In this document: positions 19,467-31,842 of the stretch, piece after piece
Numbering within the stretch: position 1 is the first letter of the stretch
Layout: each line of letters begins with the position of its first letter
Assembly: GCA_036346375.1 (NCBI GenBank)
Contig: JAYEVE010001233.1
Location: forward strand, 22,872-86,871
Length of the DNA: 64,000 bases
Source: Guadua angustifolia
Lineage: Eukaryota; Streptophyta; Magnoliopsida; Poales; Poaceae
Direction of reading: 5' to 3'
Position numbers and translations under genes: made by a program
The notes under the pieces: generated by a model
What the model saw: the letters and a program-made list of their open reading frames with translations, nothing else
What the model was told of the DNA's origin: nothing
The model's database searches: none

Positions 19467-22416
19467 TATCCCCCGTGGCACCTTGGCGGGCATGGACTCG
19501 AGACTCCCTTTCTTCGAGATGGGGAGGCAGGGGAGTTAACAGGTGTAGCTGGGATGGAGGACCCGGCGGGCGATAACTTGGAGGAAGAGGTCGAAATCCT
19601 TGAAGATGACTCAACCAAGGAGATCCTTGTGGGGGTCGAGCCTACGACCCTCACAAAGGCGGAGAAGGCAGCGCTGGTGGCCTCTGGGAGGCGCCTAGCA
19701 CCAAGGATGTCTTGTGGCGGGACCGGAGGAGTGCCCCAATCCTCCTCCGGGGTACACCATCGCTCTCAAAGCCTGGTTTGAGGTTGGCCTCGGGCTCCCG
19801 ATGCATCTGTTCATCCAGACCATCGTGAGGCACTACTCGGTGGAGCTCTCGCACTTCTCCCCCAACATGCTGGCAAGGGTGAGGGTGTTCCTGTGGTTGT
19901 GCAAGACGGCGATTGAAGGCCGACGCATGAGGCCCACCATTGCGGCCTTTGATTACTTCTTCCATCTCCAGAGGTCGAATGGGAAGTTTGGCCCCTTGGG
20001 CTAACTGACCTCGACCGCCCAGAACCAGGGTGACTACCTAGTGCATGCCACCAAGTACAATTGGAACCGCCCTGGGAAGAAGTGGTTCTATCTGAGGGTA
20101 GAGGGCTTCCCATACACCGGGGGGCAGCCAAAGATCACTCAAGACGACTACCCCAAAATCCCTTCTCTTTCTGATGGCGATTGGGAGTTCATCCGTGCTA
20201 CTTCTGAGGTACGCAAGTGGAGCGGGGTCCGGGACTTGATGGAGGAGATGACACTTATGGATGCCAGCCCCCTTGTATATGGGAAGGATGACTACCAAAG
20301 AGTCCATAAGAGCAGAGGTAAGCCAGGATTGGCTATCGATCTTCTCATGTGAACATTCTTGACTTGTATGCCTAATGTCTCCTTTCTTTTGTATAGTGCG
20401 CACCCCGAAAAAAGCAGTTGAGGAGGCCAATTTGATCCTTGGAGAGATGACCACCACTGAGTACGAGGCTCTTCAGGAGGCAGGTATCACCAATGGTCAA
20501 GGCTGCAACAGCATTGCTAGTAGCTTGAAGATAGTAATGCCCCCTCGAGGCAAGCCCATCCCAGATCCGTCAAAGAGGAAGAACACCAAGGCTGTTGGGG
20601 TTTCCTACAGAGATGTTCCCCCCAAGAACTTGCCAAAGACAAGACCTGCTTTAGCGGGCCACTCGCGTCTCGCCATGCAGCAAGGGTTAAGGACCTCTTC
20701 GGCCATCAGGCCTCGCCCTATGGCATTTGCTACCAAAAGGTCTTTGCCCACGAGGAGCGTTACAGAGAAAGCTCTTGACAGGACAAAAGCTAAGGGGGCG
20801 CCTCTCATGAAACATCCATCACAGTATCCCCCTGCCCCCGGGGCGCTGCAGCCCGCATGCCCTAACAAGGACAAAGATGGCCAATCTTGGAGTAAGAGAA
20901 AACTTCAGATCGCCAGAGATCCCCCTGCAGAGAGGAGGTGCAGCTTCTCCACCGAACTCTCTCATCTTTATTCTTTGGAGAACCAGGTAAGGAAGGTGAC
21001 AGAGGTCACGAGATCGCGCAGTCCACTTCGATCTCCATGTCCTCGTCCTCGTCCTCCTCGAACTCAATCTCGAGACCCAGTCATGCGGGCATGAGGCCTA
21101 GTTCTGCTAATTCCCTTCTGCGTGAGGTGGAAACGCAACTTGAGAAGGGAGAGATAGGCTCCCCTCCCAAGGGTGATTTGGAGAGATCAGTCGTTCAATG
21201 TGGTGATGCCTTCGACTCCCTCTTTGCTGAGGAAGGTACAATGGTTTCCCTTTGCTGCTATCTTTATACTTCTCCTTAACTTTTGCTCATTGGTGCTTAT
21301 TGAGTTACCAAGGGTTGCAGATGGTGTGGCGCGAACGGGTGACATGGAGAAGGAAATTCTTGAGGACAAATCCTTGGAGAAACAGTGTGGCATTGTTAGC
21401 ACTGACCTCCAGGCTGCGGGAGATGGTGATGAGGTCATGGCATAGTCCTCTAGCGAGCTTCCCTCCTATGCCATTCCGTTCATTGATGATGATGACGCTG
21501 CAACATTAAATTGCCGCTGATGTAAGAACACGTCAGCAAGTACATGAGTCGCTTCCACGATGCTCGGGGCATTGGAGAGTTTGCTGAATTGCTTAAGGAC
21601 CGGTTAGGCACAGCTATCAATCTCCATTTCCAGGTAAATCCTGAGTCCTTTATCCCTTGTCAATGACCTTTCACCTCTTGTTATCTAACACCTACAGACT
21701 TCCCTCACAGGCTACCTCTATTTCCAACATCATCAGGGATGAAGCCCTGAGGATGACCGAGGAGATGTTCAAAGAGACAGCCAAGGAGGCCTAGCAAAAG
21801 GTCTCACAGCTGGATGGTGAGAAACTGAGAGCCACCGAGGAGAAGCCAAGGTCACGAAGAAAAGTTGCAAGTTCGAGGAGAGGCTCAGAGCTACAGAGGA
21901 GAAGTTGAAAGTGACTAAGAGAATATGGATGTCATCCGCCAAGTAAATGTGAGCCTGGAGGAGGATGTGACCAAGTCGTGGCAGCGCCTGGGCAAGTTCT
22001 ATGACCTTGAGAAGATCACTCTTACTGCTCAGAGGTCCTTGGAGGGTCTAGGCGCCAAGGTCTCTCCACTTCCCTTAGGACAGTCTAGGCCAAAGAGCTG
22101 GGTTCCCTTGTTGGAGGAGCGTGTCAACTCCTTCGCTCGAGTTGCTGAGGACAGGTGCCAGTCCTTTGCCACGCCCACCCTGACTGCTGGGGCCCTTGCC
22201 ATATCCCACCTCAGCGACAGTTCAGGTCGACAGGTGGTGCGATATGGTCTCCGCGGTCTTTTCACCCCAGAGGTGAGGAAGGCTGTCCCAGAGGAGCGAG
22301 CTATACTAAAGCCTTTAGCCACTGAGTTCGTGAAGAGCGTGTCCTCCTCCCTTGCTTCGAGAGCTTCTACGCCTTCACCTGTGAGCAGTGGGCATGATGA
22401 TCCTACCAGTGTATGA
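19467..22416 (+). pseudogene. Antisense gene of Tat element (PF04195-like), with introns
   Basis: This runs on the plus strand, opposite to gag-pol. A start at about 19555 (MEDPAGDN) opens an acidic N-terminus. The PF04195 'putative gypsy type transposon' region follows at about 19730-20315: YTIALKAWFEVGLGLPMHLF, SPNMLARVRVFLWLC, FDYFFHL and KKWFYLRVEG. Three GT-AG introns keep the frame: 20318-20396, 21236-21320 and 21634-21710. The downstream part is basic, then Ser-rich, then coiled-coil-like (21711-22020), and ends SSGHDDPTSV and a stop at 22416. Frameshifts near 19730 and 21010 and stops at about 20002, 21443 and 21792 break it. The function of this family is unknown. The introns have GT-AG polarity only on this strand, so it was evidently transcribed and spliced as an independent antisense unit. 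Confidence 0.78.
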
Positions 22417-23322
22417 CCTCTGAGATCATGTCTTGTTCAGCAGGGAGTGATGTTGGTGTTGGGCAGATTCGCATGATACATTGTCAGAGTCATTTGCTTG
22501 CTTCATACTTTGGTTATGTAGCCTTCTATGAAAGAGTATGCTTTATGCTTATATCTCGAGTGTTAATAAAATGATATGGTGTCATTTTTCATCCAGGGAG
22601 CACCCGGGGTGGTTGTCGGCATCAATTATAAGCGATGTGCCCAAAGGGGTCGGGCACCCCGGTGACTGAAGCCTCCCAAGGAAGCGTGCCGCAAGACGAT
22701 GGGCACTTCATGAGGGTGCAGTTGCCGTTTAGTGCCCTACACTTGGGAAGTAGTTTCGGCTAGGCGAAGGGATGCGAGTCCCAATGCATGCATAGGCCTT
22801 AAGTTACGCTTGGGTCCTCATAACGTTGCTTATGAGGTCCTTGTATAGTGAGCTCAATAAGAGCACACATTTGCGCCCACAGGGAAGGGATGTCTCCTGA
22901 GTTAAAGCTCTTGTAGTAAAGAGGTTTTTGTTATACCTTGTGGAAAGGTATAAGGAGGTGACCCGAGGGTCATTCAGCTTAGTGCTTGGGGACCATGGGG
23001 GACTAAGCCATGGTGAACCCAAAGACTTAGGCATTCTGCCTTAAGTCGCCGCCCCTCCCTGGGTCCAGTAGGGAGTGGGCCGCCCAAGGGGGACTTGAGA
23101 TGTCCTGATCGCTCGGGGCTTTTTTAGGGGTAGACCACGACGGCCATGCGCCCTAGACATGTGCTTATTGGTTGTAAGCAATGCAAAGTTATGGCTTGTG
23201 TCCCCAACAGCAGCGCGTTGAGGATGGCCTTCTCGAAGCAAAATATGAAAGCGACTAAGTAGATGTAGGACTCGCTTTTGATATTTCATTGATAATCTTG
23301 GAAAGGCTTACATCAAGACAGA
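22417..23322. other. Spacer between antisense gene and integrase end of Tat element
   Basis: The 3' ends of two convergent genes meet here: the antisense gene from the left and the minus-strand pol from the right. No coding region was recognised; the minus-strand frames at 22804-23034 and 23041-23289 look incidental. An ataaaatgatat motif near 22566 could serve as a polyadenylation signal for the antisense transcript. Confidence 0.5.
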
Positions 23323-24524
23323 TTAAAAGCCGCCATGCACAAGGAACTTAAAATAGAACTTTCTAAGCTTATCCGCGTTCCATGCGTGCTTGAGTGGCTT
23401 GTCTTCTATGGTGGAGAGGCGGTAGGCTCCGGAGCCTAGGACAGCTGAGATGCGGTATGGTCCCTCCCACTTGGGGTGAAGCTTCCCTTGGGCTGTTGGG
23501 TCAGTGACCCTTTTCAGCACTAAGTCACCCAAGAGGAAGGCTCGTTCTTGCACATGGTGGTTGTAGAAACGGGCGACTTCGCGCTCGTAAGAGGCATGCT
23601 TGATGAGGGCCTGATCACGGAGCTCTTCTGCGAAGTCCACCTCCATCTTGTGATTTTCTTCATTCACCATGTAGTTGGTGGGAAGGGGCCCTGTGAACAT
23701 CTCCACGTGGAGTGAGCGATGACGGACCTCTGCAGGGAGGACGGCTTCCACCCCGTACACCAGTGAGAAGGGCGTTCGTCCTGTGGAGTGGCTGGGCGTG
23801 GTACGTATCCCCCACAAGACATTGAAGAGCTCTTCTTCCCATAGCCCACGTTTAAGTGTACTCTTCTCAAGGCGTCGATTTAATGTCTTGGAGGATTAGA
23901 CCATTGGCCCTTTCCTTTGCCCCATTGAATTTGGGATGAGCCACTAAAAGCGAAGTAGGGATTGTCCCAATGTAGTCACAGAAGTCCCTGAAGGAGGAAG
24001 CATCAAATTGAGTCCCGTTGTCCACAGTGAGCTCCTTAGGAACCCCAAACCGGCATACAATGTTCTTCCAAAAAACTTTTGCACCGCTCGACATGATCGA
24101 TGCCAATGGCTCGACTTCTATCCACTTGGTGAAGTAGTCTACCGCCACCATCTTTGATACTTATAGCCCCCTTGGTGGTGGGAATGGTCCGAGGAGGTCC
24201 ATACCCCATCGAGCAAAAGGCCATGTAATCGGTATTTGATGAAGAAGTGTAGCGGGAGTGGTGAGATAACGCCATCTTTTGGCAGCCTTCGCAGGTTCTG
24301 AGAGTCTCGATGGCATTTCGCACCATGGTAGGCCAATAGAAGCCTTGTCTTAATGCTTTTGCTGCCGTTGCTCTTGGCGCAATGTGTGAACTACAGAGCC
24401 CTTCATGCACCTCCTTGAGGAGTGCAATGCCTTCTTCTCTTGAAATGCATTTGAGTAGAGCGGAGGCCCCTTTCTTGTAAAGCTTTCCTTCGAGGAGCAC
24501 ATAGGACCTAGACTTGCTGAACAC
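23323..24524 (-). pseudogene. Tat Gypsy integrase
   Basis: The N-terminal zinc-binding region starts at about 24420 (EVHEGLCSSHIAPRATAAK, then TCEGCQK). The catalytic core runs from about 24151 with VDYFTKWIE, VDNGTQFD and KERANGL, so all three D, D, E residues are visible. The C-terminal region (23817-23323) contains RTTPSHSTGRTPFSLVYG, KLHPKWEGPYRI and HAWNADKLRKFY, then a stop at the sequence end. Frameshifts near 24290, 24150 and 23866 separate these pieces. The enzyme would insert the element cDNA into the genome. Confidence 0.85.
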
Positions 24525-24632
24525 CCTTTGAATTTTGGTGCTTCTGTCAGCCTCTACTTCCCCCTGATTGCATTTTATGATTGGGGTAATCCAGGAATTG
24601 GGGCAAGTCGAGATCTCGTTGACTTGGGGAGG

Positions 24633-26837
24633 TTATTCATGTTCTACACCCTTGCTGACATCTTCCTTGACGGAGGGTGTATCAAACACTTCGAAGAAGA
24701 CCTCCAGTGGAAGTGGCTCCCGGGAGCTTGCTGCTCGAGCTAGACGATCAGCCCGATGATTGTCTCCGCGGGGAATCCGATGGACTTCTAACCCAGAGAA
24801 GTATTTTTCCATCTTCCGCACCTCTTCAAGGTAGTTAGCCATTTTTGGGTCAAGGCATTGGTAGGACTTGTCCATCTGGTTAACGACAAGCTGAGAGTCT
24901 CCGAGGATGAGCAGGCGTCGGATCCCCAAAGCCTTTGCAAGATGAAGTCCCAAGAGGAGGGCCTCGTATTCAGCCATGTTGTTGGTAGAAAGATAGGTGT
25001 GCGGCATACTCAAGTGCCTTCCCTTCTGGGCTTACAAGGATCACTCCCACGCCTCCTCCATCTAAGCGCCTAGAACCATCGAAGTAGAGGGTCCAGTGAG
25101 GGTCGGGTGGACTGAGGCGCTCCGCCAGCTCTCCCTGAAGAGCTTGGGAGTTCATCCATTCTGCGACAAAATCTACGAGGATTTGAGACTTGACGGCGGT
25201 TCTCCCGACGAGCTTGAGGGAGAAGGGTGTCGCTCTATCGCCCATTTAGCAATCCTCCCGATCGCCTCCTTGTTACCCATCACTGACTAGTGGGTGGCGG
25301 TGGGGACAGATGATGGGGTGGCCGAGGAAGTAGTGGCGAAGCTTCGAGATGCCATGAGAAGTGCATAGCATATTTTTCCATTTATGTGTACCTTATCTTT
25401 GCACTGCTGAAGGCCTCACCGATGTAGTACACGGGCGCCTGGACCTGGCCCCGCTCTTTGATTAGGACAGCACTTGCGGTGGTTGGGGAAGGCGAGTGCA
25501 GGAGAAGAGGTTCTCCGGCTCGGCCGACGAGGAGCGGAGGATTGGCCAAATATGCTTTGAGGTCTTCAAGGCTTTTTGAGCCTCAGGGTCCAGCAAAAAC
25601 CTTCGAGACCACGAAGTATTTTGAAGAAGGGTAGTCCTTTCACGGTGACCGTGCCATGAATTGCCCTAAGGTCGCCATGCGACACTGCTAGGCGCTGAAC
25701 ATCCTTGATGGACCGTGGCGCTCCATATCCATAATGGCTCGAATTTTCTCCGGGTTGGCCTCAATACCTCTTTGAGAGACGTGAAAACCTAGGAGTTTGC
25801 CCCTTTTTACCCCAAGGCACATTTCTCGTGGTTTAGCTTGAGGCTAAACTTATGGAGATTCTCAAAGGTTTGGCGAAGGTCTTCAAGGTGCTGAAGCCAA
25901 GGGACTTTTACAGCGTCATCGACATACACTTCCACATTACGACCCGGTGATCCTTTAAGACAAGGCACACAAGCCGCTGGAAGGTGGCTCCCGCGTTCTT
26001 CAACCCAAAGGGCATGCGCAAGTAGCAGTAGGTGCCTACTGGAGTGATGAAACTTGTCTTCTCCTCATCTTGTTGTGCCATATGGACTTGACGATAGCCC
26101 GAATATGCATCCAAGAAACTCATCAGCTCGCATCTGGCGGTGGAATCAACCAACTGGTCGATGCAGGGGAGTGGATAGTCATCCTTGGGACATGCTTTGT
26201 TAAGGTCGGTGAAGTCGACGCATATACGCCACTTGCCATTGGATTTTTACCAGAACAGGATTGGCCAGCCACTCAGGGTGCCATACTTCCCGGATTAGGC
26301 CAACGTTCAAGAGTTTTCCAACTTCCTCTTTGATGGCTTGGCATCACTCAAGAGAGAGCTTGCGAAGTTTCTGCCTTACGGGCAGGCGCCCGGGCCTCAC
26401 CGCGAGGCGGTGCTGAATTACCTCACTAGGGATGCCTTTCAAATCTGATGGGACCCAGGCGAAGACATCTGCGTTGACCCTTAGGAACCCAAGGAGCTCC
26501 TCCGCCATCTTCCCTGAGAGTTCGGCCCCAACCCGGATGAATCGTTCATCATCAGGGCCAAAGAGCCGCACTTCCTTTAGTTCCCCTTCAGGACGAGGCT
26601 TTACAGAATGCTTCTGCTGAGGGGACTCGCCCTTGGCGAGCCCTATTGAGGATGGTGTGAGCGGCTTCTTTTGAGAGGAAGTTGACTTCGTCGGAGCCAG
26701 CTGTTGCCTTATGGAAGAGGCGACGGGCCAGGTTTGATCACCTCTCACGGAGATGACCCCATGAGGTCTAGGTATCTTAAGACATAAGTAGTTTTGGTGA
26801 ATTGCAGCGCAAAAGCGGTTGAGGGTCACCCTCCCCA
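24633..26837 (-). pseudogene. Tat Gypsy reverse transcriptase and RNase H
   Basis: The RT begins near 26430 (FAWVPSDLKGIPSEVIQHRL, then a PVRQKLRK motif). It continues with SFLDAYSGY, TYCYLRMPFGLKNAGATFQR and, in a shifted frame near 25935-25920, the catalytic YVDD box. A connection region follows (25800-25300). The RNase H at 25245-24633 has WTLYFDGS, MAEYEALLLG, LILGDSQLV and NHRADRLA, giving the four acidic active-site positions. Its form resembles the archaeal-type RNase H typical of Tat elements. Multiple frameshifts and stops interrupt the whole. It converts element RNA into double-stranded DNA. Confidence 0.85.
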
Positions 26838-28994
26838 TTATAGCATTGAATGGTGATTCAACATCAACGACATCGAATCTAACAACTTCTGTGCGATGGT
26901 TCTCCATGACCCAAATGTCATGAGGAGCTCGATCCTCCCTAAGGGTTGAATAGATTTTCCTGGTATGAAACCCTTGAGTGGGCGGTCGGACGGGAGCATA
27001 ATTCCTGGATGATAACCTCCTCGCGATTCCCACAGCACCTTAAGCGTACGGAGATAGAGTATGTCCGCAGAGCTCCCTCCATCGACAAGTATCCGGGAGA
27101 CCTCACAGTTTGACACTGTAGCGGTCACCAAGAGAGCATCGTCATGGGGGAACCTTAAGCCTATTGCATCATCGATAGTGAAGCTGAGGGGAACGTTTGC
27201 CCACTTGGGGGGAGTGCCCCGGGGGGTTACCCGTACCACATTGACTTCGCGGGCATACTCCTTTCGCCGCCGCTTGGACTCGTGCCCACAGGCCGAGCCG
27301 CCCATTATGACGTTTACTTGCCTCTGCGGTGCTTGAAAAGGAAGTTCTTGCTCAACGTCTTGTCGAAGTTCTTCAGGTGGAGGACCACTAGGGGGCAAGG
27401 CCGGCGCAGGGTGCACCGCCTGAAGAGGCATGGCCTCCACAGCCACAGGACACGGCGGTGATCCCTGACGTGGCTCAGGTCTACGCTTGAGAAGTTTTGC
27501 CACCTCAGCGGCGTACTGGCGACACTTACTTGTGTCATGCCCGCCCATTTTGTGGTAGGCCCACCAGCGACCATCTCCTTGGTCTTGGTTGTCTTTCTTC
27601 TCAATAGCACCTTCATTGCTCGTGCGATAGTCTTTAGGCTTAGGACCCTTCTTTGGTCCCTTGGAGGTGGTGCTCCCCAGAAAGGGCATTGGCCACAGTG
27701 AGGACTTTGGAGTCTCGACTCCCGGTAGAGCAGCCCCTCTGGTCTTTGTTCTTCTTCCCGGGAGACCTCTTGGATCCCTTCTCAGGTGAGTCACTTCCAG
27801 CCTGAGGGAGTAGCCCCTTTTTAGCTAGGTCATCTTCCTCCCCTCTGGCGTATTTCTCCACAACCTCGAAAAGTTGATGGGTCGTTTCTGGGGGGTCTCT
27901 CCCAAGCGCCCGGTTTAGCTCACCGAGGAGGAGGCCTTCCTTACATGCATTGATCACCGTGGAGTTTGGGGCGTCCGCCACTTGGCTTCGCTCCCGGGAA
28001 AAGCGCTTGAGGAAGTCTCGTGTAGACTCATTCTTCTGTTGCTTGACGGTGAAGAGATGGTTGGGAAGCATAGGACGCTTGTAACTCCCCTAGAAGTCTG
28101 CGCTGAACTCTTCACGCAGCTGGGCCCAAGAGCGGATGGACCCCCTCTTCTGATTGAAGAACCATGACCTTGCCGTTCCTGAGAGGAAAAGCGAGAGGCA
28201 ATTGCACATCTCTGTCTCCCTGCCTCCCCCGGCCCGGATAGCTGTGGCGTAGACTTCTAGAAATTGCATGGGGTCGGAGTCTCCGTCATATGGTACCATA
28301 TTAGGCTGGCGGAACTTGGGCCAAAATGGGGTTTCGAAGATATCCCGAGCTAGGGGGTTGCATGTCTTAGGACTGCTTCCACGGCGATGCCTACGAGACG
28401 AGGGGGATCTCTCACGCCGATGGCGGTGGTGACGAGACCCCTCAGAGCTGGAAGAGCTTGAGGCCTGCCGGGAGTGACAGCGACGTCCACGTCTAGGCGA
28501 ACCAGAGCTCTCTTGCCAACAAGCAGTTTGAGCATGTCGGAGACCCAGACTCGACTTCCTTCCCTAGAACGATGCTTATTATTGGCAGGATGACGACTTG
28601 TCGAAGGGGAAGCATGACTGGTGGCGGCGGAGTGGAAATTGCCCCCACCCTCATAGCTACGGTGAGCGCGATGAAGGCCCTTTGAACCTTGAAGGTGTTC
28701 GAGGATAACCGCAGTGTCTGGGACTGCCTTTGAGGGGGCGGCCACCTCTGGCCTTGGGGCTCTCCTGCCACCCCCGGCCATGCCACACCATGAGGGCCAG
28801 AGCCTGCTCCAGCTGACGGAAGTTGATTTACCATCTCCTGAGGCAGTGCTGCCTGTGAGGAGGTGCTTGTGGTGGAGGGCAGGGCTCCCATCCTTGAGGA
28901 TCTGAGTTTAGGCCTTGGATTTGGCGGTGATGGCGCAAGCTGCAATGGTACAGGATGATTCCCACCAAACCCCAGATTCGGTGGATGCTTTGTC
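26838..28994 (-). pseudogene. Tat Gypsy gag (C-terminal part) and protease
   Basis: Retrotransposon gag (PF03732-like) runs from about 28299 to 27640: FLEVYATAIRAGG, CLSLFLSGTARSWFF, LREEFSADF and ESTRDFLKRFSRERSQV. A degenerate zinc-knuckle-like GGHDTSKCRQ lies at about 27530. The aspartic protease follows at 27340-26990 with ILVDGGSSADILY (catalytic D in D-G-G form). Frameshifts lie near 28072, 27620 and 26850. The upstream gag part continues at 48307-48835 on the other side of the inserted Copia element, whose left border is 28995. Positions 28300-28994 are a basic, Pro/Ser-rich gag linker with shifting frames. Confidence 0.8.
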
Positions 28995-30401
28995 TGTTAG
29001 TGATATGCCCTAGAGGTGAACATGTGAGATGATTGTATCATACGCCTATGTTCATGTACTTATCGATTCCATGAATAAATGTCACTCCTTTGTTTATTGA
29101 GTATGACTTAATTGTGAAATACATTGGTTATATGATATTATTCTAAACGATCCTGGTCACATATCATTATGTGGGACAATAGTGATCGACCAAAGACATG
29201 TATTGATTGATGGTAATGTTTCACATACCATAGATATGGAGATATCAAATCAATAATGTGGGCACATGTTAGAGAACATGGGGTGGATAGACCCGCTCCC
29301 GAGACAACGATGAGATTGTTATCTTTGAAGTGCCATCGAGTGTAGTCTCGAGTGGTATACCTATACGATCCTTTGACCTCGAGATTCTTATTGATTCTCA
29401 AGATGTGTAATTGTATACTTTGGGGCTATCAAACGCTTCTCCGTGAAAGGGGAGTTATAAAGGTAGCTTACGAGTATGCCATGAAACATGACGTGAGATA
29501 TAAGAGATCAAGATGGAATTTGCCCTCCTTGATAACGGAGAGATATCTCCGCCCTCGGTGTGGATGGATATGAAAAGTGCATGGTTATGCCAAAGTGATT
29601 AAAGTGTTAATCACGAATTATATCCATTACATTGACGAGTAAATGGGTCGAGCTATCACAAGGATGGCACGATCTTGCCTTGAGCTTGACGGTATCGCGT
29701 GGCAAAAGGATTGGTATAAGAGTATATCAAGGTTCACCGATACGATCACTCTGTGCATTCGGGGACAACATGTCTGCTAGGAACCATCGTTGTCCGATGG
29801 TCAGGAAAAGAGGTTTCAGGGCCATGGCCGCTTATGATGAACCTAATGGGTCGCACACTTAACGGGTTGGAACATGCCAAAATGGATAAGGATCCATTAG
29901 TGGGTTTCGCAGATATGATCTGCGGGGACGAGGTTCCTAATGGGCTTTTATCAGAGAAGGCCCATTAGCGTACGCTCTATATAAAGGGGCGTGGGGTGGT
30001 GCTGCAAGTTGAGGCTTTTCACCACAAAGCCCTAGCCGTCGACTCCCTGTCGAAACCCTAGCCGTCGCGCACGTGGTGCTAGCACACCGGCGCACGGCGT
30101 TCCACCCCTGGACATGTGGATACCGTAGAGGCGTCGTTGCATCTGCCTCGGCGCTGATTGGCGAGAACCTCTTCTTCCGCTGCTAACGTGCTCCAAGGCG
30201 CTATGCGGCGCGATCGTGAGGAGGAGACGATCAACTCCGGCATCTACTACTGACTTTGGAGTCTGTGGGACGCTTCACCCACTCTTCTTCCGCCGCTAAC
30301 GTGCTCCAAGGGTAATGATCCATGATCCACTACTCGCATGTATCTGGTTGAATGCGTAGAAAATTTTATTTTCGGCTAGCGTAGCCCACACGTTCCCTTC
30401 A
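28995..30401 (+). repeat. 5' LTR of BARE/Angela-type Copia
   Basis: It is 1,407 bp, running from TGTTAGTGATATG to CGTTCCCTTCA. The promoter TATA box ctatataaagg is at about 29977-29987. It aligns end to end with 46899-48306. Differences are mostly one- or two-base indels in G/C runs and near CG, for example cccgctcccgagac here versus cccgctcgagac in the other copy. Open frames inside it are incidental. Confidence 0.93.
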
Positions 30402-30420
30402 GTGGTATCAGTGCCGATCT
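30402..30420 (+). promoter_or_regulatory. Primer-binding site of BARE/Angela-type Copia
   Basis: Immediately after the 5' LTR, gtggtatcagtgccgatc resembles the plant initiator tRNA-Met primer site (TGGTATCAGAGC), with a mismatch at the a/t before gcc. Confidence 0.85.
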
Positions 30421-31842
30421 TGCGTTGTCTTGGATCTGGATGCTACGCATATGTTGATATGCTGTTAGATTAGTCACGGGTTGATGTGATCAATCGGTAT
30501 AGGGTTCATGAGGTACGAGTTGGTAGTGCTACGAGGCCAAAAAGATTAGTTCGTGCTTTATCTAGATCATGTCGCGACTGTCCATACCGGCTGGAAACAC
30601 CATCTGGACTTCCGTGATGTGCCATCTATGATATTAGCCAACAGATCGAGGCCACGTGCGCGCAACCTTCTCGAGGGGCCTCACGCATTGGATGTATGAG
30701 TTGATGGTTCTACACGATCAAAAGATTAGTTCGTGTTCGTTTTGTTTCATGCTGTGCATTACCCCTACCGTATTTGGTAACACCATCGGGTAGTTGCGTC
30801 TGAATAGATCGTGCCAACAGATCGAGATCGGTGTGGTCGCCGCCTTCTCAAGAATCTTATGGAAATTGAGGCATTCTGATGTCTCAGAATCGGTATGATT
30901 TGTCCAATCCGATTGAATTTCCATAGCGTTTCGGTATGATAGTCACAGTAGCGGCCGTTAAATAAAACTTGATTCCCATCGCAGGTAGAATACGATTCTG
31001 CGCTTAACTTGTTTTTTTGCAGGGAATGATGTGAATAGTATGGCTCCCTTGTGTGTATGTGATGCATTAATGTAATTTTCATAGCCTGCGTGCTATGGTT
31101 AATTGCAGCTTGGGCTGCCATGTTATTGTATAACGGCCTGCATGTCGATTTGTGATGCTTGAAACCCTCATGTAAGTTGTTTACTAACCATTAGACGTAG
31201 TAGCGTGGTACTCGATCATGGAGGCCGGCTTCAAGCATGATGGCTCGGTGGGATGTGAAGCGACAATGGAGATTGGAGTGCTTTGGGCCATACTATTTCA
31301 CAAGTTAATGTGATTATCTGTGATGATTCCTGTCATGCGATTCTATCATGTTTGGTGGATTTGATTGTCTTGTTAGAATGTTTTCCCTCGAAAAAAAAAT
31401 TAAGAGTTTCATGCCCTTCCAATAGCTGCACCTATAGAGATCTTGTACGTTGAATGGTAGTTTCTGCCAAAGCAAGGTGCCATCAACTTCCTTGATCAAT
31501 AGGGTGGATGTCGGACATCCGCATGCATAGTATTGGTTTACTTATCGAAGCTATCAAAACGGTTTTGGGCTTCGGGGCATGGATGTTGGGAGCCGGGGCA
31601 TTGGATGCCACCTAACAAACAAGAATCACATATGATGTGATTGGCAATGTTATGCCTACCTATGTTACTGGGTTCTAGCGGTGATGCCAAAGCTCACTAG
31701 GACTTTAGTGAATATGGATCTTATCCTACTGAAAGTCGCCAGAGGGAAAGTGACTTTAGTGGGAGTATCTTTTATTAAAATGTTTAATAGAAGATTTACA
31801 TGAACATTGTGCTAAGACTTTGCGTATTTATTTCTATTGTAG
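30421..31842 (+). other. Untranslated leader of BARE/Angela-type Copia, with an internal duplication
   Basis: There is no convincing coding sequence. Two imperfect direct copies of a unit of roughly 200 bp lie at about 30510-30690 and 30695-30860. Shared landmarks include aagattagttcgtg, ggtaacaccat/ggaaacaccatc and ccaacagatcgag. Long leaders with packaging and dimerisation signals are normal for this lineage. Confidence 0.6.
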
